Virus record (IMG/VR): IMGVR_UViG_3300031758_000439
Coordinates: 1 to 28,132 of that record
Strand: one strand, 5' to 3'
Length of the DNA stretch: 28,132 nucleotides
Source: a virus
Position numbers and translations under genes: made by a program. The notes beneath the pieces were generated by a model. It did no database searches, was not told the origin of the DNA, and worked only from the letters and a program-made list of their open reading frames with translations. Positions 21,831 through 27,609 of the stretch are shown in pieces; positions within the stretch are counted from its first letter, which is position 1, and each line of letters opens with the position of its first letter.

Positions 21831-22028
21831 TCAGGCAGCAACCATAGCACGGGCAATCTCATCATCATTCTCAGGACAATCAGCAATGCCCAGGTCTTCA
21901 CAAACTTGCTCACGAGTGAGTTCAGTTTGATCGGGAACAAGAACATTCAGAATATCCAGAATGTCGTTGCCAGTATCACCCTTGCGGAGCATACCAACCA
22001 TCACATCACGAGAGAAATCAACAGTCAT
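21831..22028 (-). CDS. Small acidic protein, 65 aa
   Basis: From the ATG at 22028 the frame encodes MTVDFSRDVMVGMLRKGDTG..., then DILDILNVLVPDQTELTREQ and an acidic end. The start at 22079 in the same frame is rejected because it lies inside the promoter leader. The pattern of an amphipathic helix followed by an acidic tail gives no function. It is the first gene after cassette C, with leader context TTTTAATCAAAATG and no Shine-Dalgarno. Confidence 0.65.
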   Translation of the reverse strand: MTVDFSRDVMVGMLRKGDTGNDILDILNVLVPDQTELTREQVCEDLGIADCPENDDEIARAMVAA

Positions 22029-22057
22029 TTTGATTAAAATAGAGTTTGGACGTTTGC

Positions 22058-22081
22058 GGGTGGGTGCGACCCCTTCCACCC
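22058..22081 (-). promoter_or_regulatory. 5' leader hairpin, copy C
   Basis: GGGTGG pairs with CCACCC around a loop with AAGGGGTC, at the same position after the -10 box as copies A and B. The stem changes relative to A and B keep pairing. Confidence 0.5.
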
Positions 22082-22085
22082 TTTA

Positions 22086-22143
22086 AGAATACCACATTTA
22101 GGGGTCTGTGCTCTTTTAGTGTGCCACTAGAACAAGTGGCACA
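22086..22143 (-). promoter_or_regulatory. Cassette promoter C
   Basis: The inverted repeat TGTGCCACT-TGTTCT-AGTGGCACA at 22120-22143 is perfect. After 28 bases comes TGG-TATTCT. The spacer shares CTAAAAGAGCACAGACCCCT with cassettes A and G. The upstream gene ends TGAGTC rather than just before the repeat. It drives the operon 22028 to 21269. Confidence 0.7.
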
Positions 22144-22157
22144 GGGCATCATTGGAC

Positions 22158-22373
22158 TCAGTGAGATTCAGAGATTTCAACATAATCAAGATATTTCACA
22201 CACCAACCAGTTCTGTCAGAAACTGCATCAGCAAGTTCATCTTCAGTCTCAACCTCAAAGACTTCACCAATCACGGATTTAGTGACTGCAACCTGTTCAT
22301 CATAAGGAAGTTCCCCAGAGATTTCTTCTCCATCATCAAAATCAAACTCAATGTCAGTTAGTTTCAGAAGCAT
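22158..22373 (-). CDS. Small acidic protein, 71 aa
   Basis: The product MLLKLTDIEFDFDDGEEISG... is very acidic (DFDDGEE, VETEDELADAV) and ends DYVEISESH. It contains GWCVKYLDY. Such acidity can signal DNA mimicry, but there is no specific evidence. It is the last gene of the ArdA-like operon, two bases after the preceding stop. Confidence 0.65.
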   Translation of the reverse strand: MLLKLTDIEFDFDDGEEISGELPYDEQVAVTKSVIGEVFEVETEDELADAVSDRTGWCVKYLDYVEISESH

Positions 22374-22375
22374 TG

Positions 22376-22624
22376 TCAGACACCAATAAAAGGATTAGCA
22401 AGTTGTGGAATCGTATTGAAGTCTACAACTTCATACGGAATAGTGTGATTGAGATATTCTTCAATCTCAAGATTCATCTCAATGCGATTGAGAAACTTCT
22501 TGGATTGACTTTGACCCATAAAAGTGAGAGTCTTCAAGAACCACTCTTGAGATACATCACCAAAAGGTGTTTTGATGGGGTAGAAATCTACCACCATGTT
22601 TCCATCGTTAGATTGAAGTTTCAT
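22376..22624 (-). CDS. Small protein, 82 aa
   Basis: The product MKLQSNDGNMVVDFYPIKTP... continues with FGDVSQEWFLKTLTFMGQSQ and EIEEYLNHTIPYEVVDFNTI. The function is unknown; there is no membrane segment. It lies three bases after the ArdA-like gene and directly before another acidic gene, so it is co-transcribed with an antirestriction candidate and might share that role. Confidence 0.65.
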   Translation of the reverse strand: MKLQSNDGNMVVDFYPIKTPFGDVSQEWFLKTLTFMGQSQSKKFLNRIEMNLEIEEYLNHTIPYEVVDFNTIPQLANPFIGV

Positions 22625-22627
22625 AAT

Positions 22628-23023
22628 TCAGAATTGGGTATCAAAAACAAAACCATTGACATAAACAGAATCAAGATTGTCAAAGGTATTTTCCCAGTCA
22701 ATCTCAATAAAAGCAGGGAAATCAACAGAATAACAATCAGTTACAAAGTTTTCCGCATAATCTGCTTTAGACTCCCATTCACCACGGTAAGCATCTTCAA
22801 AGGAAGATAGATTATCAATACCAAACTCTTCAATGAAAGTATCTACAGCACGATAGTTATAAGATTCACCAAACTGAACATACTCTTCATAATACTGAAC
22901 AAATGTATCTTCACCGTGCTCACCGATGAAAATATACATATCTTCATCATAATAGGATTGCTCAACCAAATCCTTAATGAAATCAACAGTGGCTTCTTTG
23001 AGTTGAACTTGTGTTTCGGTCAT
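22628..23023 (-). CDS. ArdA-like antirestriction protein, 131 aa
   Basis: ArdA proteins are acidic DNA mimics that bind and block type I restriction enzymes. The C-terminal part fits the family: FEDAYRGEWESKADYAENFV, then FPAFIEIDWENTFDNL and a final VNGFVFDTQF, in the expected order. The protein is strongly acidic throughout (DEDMYIFIGEHGEDTF). At 131 residues it is shorter than plasmid ArdA (about 165), so the N-terminal domain may be reduced. I choose the ATG at 23023, because the ATG at 23050 overlaps the -10 box. AAGG and GAGAG lie just upstream. It is the first gene of an operon with its own cassette promoter, fitting early expression. No structure-based check was possible. Confidence 0.7.
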   Translation of the reverse strand: MTETQVQLKEATVDFIKDLVEQSYYDEDMYIFIGEHGEDTFVQYYEEYVQFGESYNYRAVDTFIEEFGIDNLSSFEDAYRGEWESKADYAENFVTDCYSVDFPAFIEIDWENTFDNLDSVYVNGFVFDTQF

Positions 23024-23048
23024 TGGTCTCTCAACCTTCAATGCAATC

Positions 23049-23108
23049 ATTGTAGCACCTCAGCAAGGGGTTTGGGGGGTATAGTGTGCCACCTCTACAA
23101 GTGGCACA
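23049..23108 (-). promoter_or_regulatory. Cassette promoter D
   Basis: The inverted repeat TGTGCCACT-TGTAGA-GGTGGCACA at 23085-23108 is followed after 30 bases by TGC-TACAAT. The spacer has a C-rich run (CCCCCCAAACCCC). The preceding gene's stop context is TGAGTCTAG. It drives the ArdA-like operon. Confidence 0.7.
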
Positions 23109-23122
23109 GTCTCACACTAGAC

Positions 23123-23287
23123 TCACTCATCATACCAGTATTCATAATCTTTGATGATGTCATCAGGATGATTATACTTTCCAGTCATACGGTCAATGAA
23201 ATCTTGTACCTCACCATCATCCAATTCAGCATTGAAATACAGAGTAAGATTTACAGACTTGTATTGAGTCACAGTTTGTTGTTCCAT
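23123..23287 (-). CDS. Small acidic protein, 54 aa
   Basis: A 54-codon frame encodes MEQQTVTQYKSVNLTLYFNA..., ending KDYEYWYDE. It is acidic with a beta-rich start. The function is unknown. Its ATG overlaps the preceding stop as TAATG. It is the last gene of the operon from 24311, and its stop codon is in the conserved TGAGTC context before cassette D. Confidence 0.6.
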   Translation of the reverse strand: MEQQTVTQYKSVNLTLYFNAELDDGEVQDFIDRMTGKYNHPDDIIKDYEYWYDE

Positions 23288-23682
23288 TAAAATTGTTCTT
23301 TGATTAGTTTAGAAAGTGCTTCAAAAGTATAACCTGTATCGTTCAGACTGGCAATCTCATCATTATAGAACCAATCATCCTCATCATCATTGTCGGTTAC
23401 ATCAACTCGAACTTCAGGACTAGGAAGAGAAAATCCTGCCCATTCTCTTACAGAGTCGGGCAGAAACTCACCCTCACCATCGAAATACCAATAATCCATC
23501 GGGAGAGGACTTTCCTCATACTCTCCACTAAACTTCCACTCTCTATTCTGTTCTTGTGCATACAAATCACAAAGAACACCAAGGCAACAATAACCTTGAT
23601 GACTGCGGAGTTTCTTACTGCCCTGGTCATACTTACCAGAACGCAGAGCATCAACCCATTTCTGTTTAATTTCAGGATTCAT
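23287..23682 (-). CDS. Conserved phage-type protein with YCCLGVLCDL motif, 131 aa
   Basis: From the ATG at 23682 the product begins MNPEIKQKWVDALRSGKYDQ and contains SHQGYCCLGVLCDLYAQEQN, LPDSVREWAGF and IASLNDTGYTFEALSKLIKE. This set (KWxxALRSGxYxQG, YCCLGVLCDL, WAGL, LNDxGxxF) recurs in many phage and bacterial proteins of unknown function that I know by pattern. The two adjacent cysteines and the third nearby could bind a metal. I take this start, not 23724, because the upstream gene ends at 23684 and the family begins at MNPEI. It overlaps the next gene by one base (TAATG). Confidence 0.75.
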   Translation of the reverse strand: MNPEIKQKWVDALRSGKYDQGSKKLRSHQGYCCLGVLCDLYAQEQNREWKFSGEYEESPLPMDYWYFDGEGEFLPDSVREWAGFSLPSPEVRVDVTDNDDEDDWFYNDEIASLNDTGYTFEALSKLIKEQF

Positions 23683-23683
23683 T

Positions 23684-23869
23684 TTAGTTTTCAGTGTCGT
23701 TGATGTCATCAAACCAAGTGTCAAGTGAATTAAAGATTTCTGTAACTATACTATCAGATATAGAATCAATGTGTGGTTCTGAATTATGCTTAAAAGCACG
23801 ATTGTATCCAAACCTTACACCTTCTTCTATTGCCATTTCTAATACGGCACGGAACTTAGGTTTCATCAT
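23684..23869 (-). CDS. Small protein, 61 aa
   Basis: The product begins MMKPKFRAVLEMAIEEGVRF and continues GYNRAFKHNSEPHIDSISDS, ending FDDINDTEN. I have a sense of similar small phage and bacterial proteins with MKPKFR...EEGVRFGYNRA, but no function is known to me. It overlaps the preceding gene as ATGA. Confidence 0.65.
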   Translation of the reverse strand: MMKPKFRAVLEMAIEEGVRFGYNRAFKHNSEPHIDSISDSIVTEIFNSLDTWFDDINDTEN

Positions 23870-24048
23870 TCATACGCAGGAAACTGACTTTCTGGTCCAT
23901 ACTCTTTCACATACTCAGGAAAGGCAAGAATCAGTCTAGTTTTATTTGATGGGTCTGCTTTTCGCATTGCATAAGCAAGTGCAACAACAAATGAACCACC
24001 AAATGATTCCATTCGGTTCATCATTTCATCAATTTCAATAGCAGTCAT
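23866..24048 (-). CDS. Small protein, 60 aa
   Basis: From the ATG at 24048 the frame encodes MTAIEIDEMMNRMESFGGSF..., then VVALAYAMRKADPSNKTRLI, ending ESQFPAYE. The GGSFVVALAYAMRKAD segment is a helical, mildly hydrophobic patch, probably buried rather than membrane-spanning. The function is unknown. The ATG overlaps the preceding stop as ATGA, which decides the start. Confidence 0.65.
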   Translation of the reverse strand: MTAIEIDEMMNRMESFGGSFVVALAYAMRKADPSNKTRLILAFPEYVKEYGPESQFPAYE

Positions 24049-24311
24049 CGGCAAGTCCAAGGAAGAGTTTTCAGTTCATCATCAGTAAATTGAATACCAT
24101 CATCAAGTCGTGCTTCATTCTTATACAAATACCACTGCTTGAAGTTAGTAATGTGTCCTCGCAAATCACCATCCTCATCTACAAAATATACAAGGACATC
24201 ACAATACTTATTTCTGTCCCAAGTTAGAATGGTGCATTTACGAATGGGTGCTTTTTCAAATTCAATATCATCAAGTTTTTCAATAGGATAATCAGTAAAG
24301 GCATCAAGCAT
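24045..24311 (-). CDS. Small protein, 88 aa, first gene of operon
   Basis: The product MLDAFTDYPIEKLDDIEFEK... contains RKCTILTWDRNKYCDVLVYF and GDLRGHITNFKQWYLYKNEA, and looks like a small beta-rich domain of unknown function. AAGGAA lies about eight bases before the ATG, a good Shine-Dalgarno. It is the first gene after cassette F and heads an operon of five overlapping genes. Confidence 0.7.
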   Translation of the reverse strand: MLDAFTDYPIEKLDDIEFEKAPIRKCTILTWDRNKYCDVLVYFVDEDGDLRGHITNFKQWYLYKNEARLDDGIQFTDDELKTLPWTCR

Positions 24312-24336
24312 TTGAAGTTCCTTTGTGTATGAGAGT

Positions 24337-24396
24337 ATTATAAGGCATCAAAGGGCACTCCGAAGGATGCCCTGTGCCAGTTTTCAGAGTGCCATC
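24337..24396 (-). promoter_or_regulatory. Cassette promoter F, degenerate repeat
   Basis: TATAAT at 24337-24342, in the context GATGCCTTATAATACTCTC, is shared almost exactly with cassette E. The repeat at 24373-24396 keeps the promoter-proximal arm ACTGGCACA but has a degraded distal arm (GATGGCACT). The gap is 30 bases, as elsewhere. The spacer holds another palindrome, AGGGCA/TGCCCT (24352-24373). Confidence 0.55.
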
Positions 24397-24426
24397 ACTT
24401 ACCAGTCAGACCACCAGGTAGGGCAA

Positions 24427-24594
24427 TCAGTCCCAATCGTTGATGTTCCAGATGCCCCACTGGCGACCGTTGAAGTGGGCGTCTCGGGTGGCGATTGCCT
24501 GCTCACGCTGGGCGTTAGTATAGTTGTTCCACAGTGAGAGGTCGCCGCTGTTGTAACAGTCGGACCATATCTTGTTTGCTTCGGTCAGGGTCAT
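24427..24594 (-). CDS. Small protein, 55 aa, G+C-rich
   Basis: From the ATG at 24594 the frame encodes MTLTEANKIWSDCYNSGDLS..., then LWNNYTNAQREQAIATRDAH, ending WGIWNINDWD. It is rich in Trp and Asn. The function is unknown. The frame extends to 24627, but that part contains the promoter, so I reject it. By hand count 24481-24540 has 34 G or C in 60 bases, far above its neighbours, suggesting recent acquisition. It is a single-gene unit with its own cassette promoter. Confidence 0.65.
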   Translation of the reverse strand: MTLTEANKIWSDCYNSGDLSLWNNYTNAQREQAIATRDAHFNGRQWGIWNINDWD

Positions 24595-24615
24595 CGGTTT
24601 GTTTCGTATGAGAGT

Positions 24616-24674
24616 ATTATAAGGCATCTGGTGCCTCTGTGCTCTTTTAGTGTGCCAGTGCTACAACTGGCACA
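24616..24674 (-). promoter_or_regulatory. Cassette promoter E
   Basis: The repeat TGTGCCAGT-TGTAGC-ACTGGCACA at 24651-24674 has perfect 9-bp arms. Both arms differ from the consensus by a compensating change (CACT to CAGT, AGTG to ACTG). After 29 bases comes TATAAT, here without TGn. It directly abuts the stop codon of the upstream gene. Confidence 0.7.
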
Positions 24675-24944
24675 TCACCATTGATAACACCTGAACTCAT
24701 CAGTAGTATCTGCATCAGGGTCAAAGAGAACATATTTTGCATTATATTTTTCTTGCACCAATTTCAACAGGTCGCACAAGCAAACCAATCCACCCTGATA
24801 ATAGAAATCCCTCATCTCTGAAACAGTGGAAACAAGAGCACATTCTTTGTTTCCAACATAAGAAAATTCATCAATCTTTGCTGCTTCCAATGGATGTAGG
24901 TGTGCAGTAGAAAGAATAATCAGACTGTGTGTTTCCATAGTCAT
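24675..24944 (-). CDS. Small protein, 89 aa
   Basis: From the ATG at 24944 the product is MTMETHSLIILSTAHLHPLE..., with YYQGGLVCLCDLLKLVQEKY and LFDPDADTTDEFRCYQW. The opening LIILSTAHL recalls DUF5983-type small proteins, but I am not certain. The CLC and final CYQW cysteines are notable. The ATG overlaps the preceding stop as TGATG. The next cassette repeat abuts its stop codon. Confidence 0.65.
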   Translation of the reverse strand: MTMETHSLIILSTAHLHPLEAAKIDEFSYVGNKECALVSTVSEMRDFYYQGGLVCLCDLLKLVQEKYNAKYVLFDPDADTTDEFRCYQW

Positions 24945-25150
24945 CAATTCACAGCAAGGACAAGATTGGCAACTCGGTTCTCAGGAACAAACTCCTGCAG
25001 TTTATCATAAATCCGTTGGAATTGACCCCCAAGGTGCATATAATAAGCAGAGAGTTGATAATTCTCTGCAAGTTGAAGAGCATTTTCTTTCTCTTCAAGT
25101 ACGGACATAATATCCAACAACTCACCAGAGGTAAAAGAAATAGAAGTCAT
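24944..25150 (-). CDS. Small protein, 68 aa
   Basis: The product MTSISFTSGELLDIMSVLEE... with NYQLSAYYMHLGGQFQRIYD ends ENRVANLVLAVN. It appears to be two helices of unknown function. It overlaps the preceding gene as ATGA and the next as TGATG, so it is embedded in a tightly coupled operon. Confidence 0.65.
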   Translation of the reverse strand: MTSISFTSGELLDIMSVLEEKENALQLAENYQLSAYYMHLGGQFQRIYDKLQEFVPENRVANLVLAVN

Positions 25151-25329
25151 TTGATGTTAAAGATGTCAAACAGTTCTTGTTGAGTCTTAGTGAAGAGAGT
25201 ATCAGGTTCAGGATAGTTGTAAAGTTCTTCCTGAAACTCTTTGTAATGGCAAAGAATGTCTTGCAGAGCAAGCAATTGTTTATCAGTCAAAACTTCCTCA
25301 ATAGTCAGAACAGTATCAAGCATTTCCAT
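25147..25329 (-). CDS. Small acidic helical protein, 60 aa
   Basis: The product MEMLDTVLTIEEVLTDKQLL... ends KTQQELFDIFNIK. It is helical and acidic, and the function is unknown. The ATG overlaps the preceding stop as TGATG at 25327-25331, and its stop overlaps the next ATG. Confidence 0.65.
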   Translation of the reverse strand: MEMLDTVLTIEEVLTDKQLLALQDILCHYKEFQEELYNYPEPDTLFTKTQQELFDIFNIK

Positions 25330-25493
25330 CAGTAATCACTCCCATCATTTGTGCATTGTTGAATCCAATAAGAATAAGCAGGAAAGTTTTGTGGATGACT
25401 CCTATCTCGTTGATACCAATTGAATGCAAGATTCACTCTGTTTTCTGGAATCATCAAATAAGGAATCTTAGAAAGATGTGGGGTGTAAGTCAT
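25329..25493 (-). CDS. Small aromatic protein, 54 aa, first gene of operon
   Basis: A 54-codon frame encodes MTYTPHLSKIPYLMIPENRV..., with FNWYQRDRSHPQNFPAYSYW, ending TNDGSDY. It is rich in Tyr, Trp and Pro. The function is unknown. GAGGAAG lies seven bases before the ATG, a strong Shine-Dalgarno. It is the first gene after cassette G and overlaps the following gene (TGATG). Confidence 0.65.
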   Translation of the reverse strand: MTYTPHLSKIPYLMIPENRVNLAFNWYQRDRSHPQNFPAYSYWIQQCTNDGSDY

Positions 25494-25519
25494 TGAAGGT
25501 CTTCCTCAACCATAGAACT

Positions 25520-25577
25520 ACTATAACACATTTAGGGGTATGTGCTCTTTTACTGTGCCAGTGCCACAAGTGTCACA
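25520..25577 (-). promoter_or_regulatory. Cassette promoter G
   Basis: The repeat TGTGACACT-TGTGGC-ACTGGCACA at 25554-25577 is imperfect. After 28 bases comes TGT-TATAGT. The spacer GTAAAAGAGCACATACCCCT is nearly identical to those of cassettes A and C. The upstream gene ends TGAGTCCAATG, as before cassettes B and C. It drives the four-gene operon 25493 to 24675. Confidence 0.7.
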
Positions 25578-25591
25578 GGATATCATTGGAC

Positions 25592-25756
25592 TCACGTTAA
25601 GTTGTGTATGAACTTCTTCAGTAGATGTTTGCCCTTATCTACATCAAATCGTTCATCTAACGTTACCATCAGTTCTTCAATGAGTTCAGCATAACATTTC
25701 GGAACCCGAATATGGGTTGTTTCTCCTGACTGTGGAAATTTCTTTGTAAATGGCAT
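25592..25756 (-). CDS. Small basic protein, 54 aa
   Basis: A 54-codon frame encodes MPFTKKFPQSGETTHIRVPK..., then CYAELIEELMVTLDERFDVD and a basic end (KGKHLLKKFIHNLT). The IRVPxxxAELIEELxxxLD pattern resembles small cyanobacterial and cyanophage DNA-binding-like proteins, but this is only a feeling of similarity. It follows the helicase gene by 27 bases and ends in the conserved TGAGTCC context before cassette G. Confidence 0.6.
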   Translation of the reverse strand: MPFTKKFPQSGETTHIRVPKCYAELIEELMVTLDERFDVDKGKHLLKKFIHNLT

Positions 25757-25783
25757 AATTCTATGTGGGACACATAATATAAT

Positions 25784-27016
25784 TTATACACCAAGAACTT
25801 CACCTTTCACAAAGATAGTATCCACAACATTTTGAAGTTGCTTTGCAATCTTATCACCATAGTTGTTATTAACAGGAATCGTGATAGTGCCAAATGGTTT
25901 CTTGTAGAAAGCAAACTCTCCTGCTTTCATCTTACCATCTGCGATTGCTTTACGGTCATCACCGTGCATACGGATAACCCGTCCAACAGTCTGTGCCATT
26001 TCAATCAATGGAAGATTGCGAAGCATAATGCAATGAGTCAAACCTTGAACATTGATACCTTCAGACAAGATGCTGTAGTGAAACACAATGAACTTTTTCT
26101 CTGGGTCTGCACCAAACTCACTCATCTTCTCAAAGAATACTTCACGAGACACTTTCTGTTTGTCAATATAAGCACCGTGCTTGGAAGTGATGTGCATAAT
26201 CGTATAACCCATATCATTGAGTTGTTGAAGCAAATCACTCTCAGTAAACATTGCCCAGATTACTTTGGTGCTTGGAGCAGCAACAAGAACTTTAGGAGCA
26301 TCACAATCAGAAATCTCTGAGAGAATACCTACAACGTTTTCTGCATCTACAAATGCAGCATTTTCTTTAGTGCGAATGGTTTGTGCTTCATAAGGCACAA
26401 CTTTGGGAGGAATGATACTACCAGCATCAATCAGTTCTTGTGCAGGAATACTGATGATGTTATTTCCATAAACATCAGTATTATTCATAGACTCAGTGCT
26501 GTTATTGAACTTCGGGGTTGCAGTGAAGAAATAAGCATTATCTGCAACTGATGAAGTATGTGCAATACCAACAAAGTTGGATGGTTTCACACAATGATGT
26601 GCTTCATCAAAATACACAACATCAATTTCAATATCTGATTCATTCACCCGACCAATCGAATTATAAGTGGTGAAGATAAACTGATGCTTTCCACTTCCGA
26701 TTGCAGTGTCATTGTATTCTGCAATGTCTGCTGGACGTGTAGAGGATTGATGATGAGTTTCACCACTGTGAACGTGCATATAAGCAACATTCTGGTCCTT
26801 GAGATATGCTTCAAACTCAGAACAAAGTTGATTTGCAAGCAGAATACGAGGAGCAACAACAACAAATGTCATTGGTTCCAGTGCGTTAAGAATCCTCTGA
26901 CGAGCATCTTCCATCATCACAACAGTTTTACCCGCACCAGTAGGAAGATAGCAAGTGCCTTTAATTTGAGACTTAATCGCATCAAGAGTTCTCTGCTGAT
27001 AGGGATAAAGTTTCAT
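25784..27016 (-). CDS. SF2 DEAH-box helicase, 410 aa
   Basis: An ATP-dependent DNA or RNA helicase of superfamily 2. Motifs in order: YPYQQRTLDAI at residues 4-14 (Q-type), LPTGAGKT with Lys30 (Walker A, motif I), VVAPRILLANQL (Ia), FTTYNSIGR (Ib), YFDEAHH with DEAH at 137-140 (motif II), FFTATP at 163-168 (III), FHYSILSEGINVQGL (V) and MAQTVGRVIRMHGDD (VI, arginine finger). All key residues are present, so it should be active. It could do the job of T4 UvsW in replication and recombination, but it is shorter and I do not assign that name. Its promoter cassette overlaps the end of the HNH gene. No Shine-Dalgarno precedes the ATG. Confidence 0.9.
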   Translation of the reverse strand: MKLYPYQQRTLDAIKSQIKGTCYLPTGAGKTVVMMEDARQRILNALEPMTFVVVAPRILLANQLCSEFEAYLKDQNVAYMHVHSGETHHQSSTRPADIAEYNDTAIGSGKHQFIFTTYNSIGRVNESDIEIDVVYFDEAHHCVKPSNFVGIAHTSSVADNAYFFTATPKFNNSTESMNNTDVYGNNIISIPAQELIDAGSIIPPKVVPYEAQTIRTKENAAFVDAENVVGILSEISDCDAPKVLVAAPSTKVIWAMFTESDLLQQLNDMGYTIMHITSKHGAYIDKQKVSREVFFEKMSEFGADPEKKFIVFHYSILSEGINVQGLTHCIMLRNLPLIEMAQTVGRVIRMHGDDRKAIADGKMKAGEFAFYKKPFGTITIPVNNNYGDKIAKQLQNVVDTIFVKGEVLGV

Positions 27017-27039
27017 AAAATCAATTCATCAATACAAGT

Positions 27040-27098
27040 ATTGTAGCACAGAAACCCCGTGCTCGGTCAATTATAGGGACACTTGTTCTAGTGTCACA
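27040..27098 (-). promoter_or_regulatory. Cassette promoter H, overlapping HNH gene end
   Basis: TGTGACACT-AGAACA-AGTGTCCCT at 27075-27098 has compensating changes in both arms (GCCACT to GACACT, AGTGGC to AGTGTC). After 29 bases comes TGC-TACAAT. A TTGACC lies 19 bases before the -10. The repeat encodes the last residues of the HNH protein. It drives the helicase. Confidence 0.65.
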
Positions 27099-27577
27099 AT
27101 GGTTTTACTTCCGATAATTTGTATGTCAATTACCCTCTTGCCTTCTGCTAAACAATTAGCATCGTGATTTATTGATGTTTTTATTCTATGGCAACTATCA
27201 CATAATAATTGACATTTGTTTGCCTCTTCTATTAATTTTTCTAATTTTGAAGCAAGTTGATGAGTTATACAAAATAACTTACTATTTCTATCAATATGGT
27301 CGAATTGTAAATTGGTAGTTGTTCCGCATCCAGCACATTTTCCACCAAGCATCTCAATCAAATATTTTTTATGTTTTTCTTTCCTTTCTCTCTGTTTTTT
27401 ATTAATTTCATCTTTATTTTTTTCTCTCCATATATTCCTGGTATTTTTATAGTTTTCCTTATCTTCTTCAGTTTGATTAGAAATTCTATTTCTTCTGGAT
27501 TTCTCATAATGTTCTTTATTTTTTTCCCAATAATCTTTTCTATATTGTTTTAACTTATTTTCATCTTTGAATGGCAT
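27071..27577 (-). CDS. HNH endonuclease, 168 aa
   Basis: A probable homing-type HNH nuclease. The first 75 residues are very lysine-rich with repeated YxxxYWEKNKEHY-like segments that should grip DNA. The catalytic domain follows: GGKCAGCGTTTNLQFDHIDR (CxxC plus the DH of the HNH), then CQLLCDSCHRIKT, which supplies the second CxxC and final His. The zinc ligands and catalytic His are all present. Unlike its neighbours it has an AT-rich codon style and a perfect TATAAATA late box upstream. Its stop codon lies inside the promoter cassette of the helicase, as if the gene had been inserted there. It is not in an intron as far as I can see. Confidence 0.85.
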   Translation of the reverse strand: MPFKDENKLKQYRKDYWEKNKEHYEKSRRNRISNQTEEDKENYKNTRNIWREKNKDEINKKQRERKEKHKKYLIEMLGGKCAGCGTTTNLQFDHIDRNSKLFCITHQLASKLEKLIEEANKCQLLCDSCHRIKTSINHDANCLAEGKRVIDIQIIGSKTIVTLEQVSL

Positions 27578-27601
27578 AGGGTTTAATGTTATTTCTGTTA
27601 T

Positions 27602-27609
27602 TATTTATA
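27602..27609 (-). promoter_or_regulatory. Perfect T4-late-type promoter box
   Basis: The minus strand reads TATAAATA, an exact match to the T4 late consensus, about 25 bases before the HNH start. It lies in a partly palindromic AT-rich stretch (TTATTATTTATAATAA). Confidence 0.6.

Noticed and set aside
19616-25577. Cassette repeats as simple intrinsic terminators
   Set aside because: The stems are not followed by a T-run on either strand and sit at a constant distance from a -10 box, which terminators would not require. Partial terminator action cannot be excluded.
19616-25577. Cassette repeats as CRP-type sites (TGTGA-N6-TCACA)
   Set aside because: The TGTG...CACA ends are similar, but the total length is 24 rather than 16 bases and the inner bases do not match the CRP pattern.
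19140-25756. Five separate genes of exactly 54 residues
   Set aside because: 19140, 21269, 23123, 25329 and 25592 are all 165 bases long, but their products show no similarity, so the equal length looks like coincidence.
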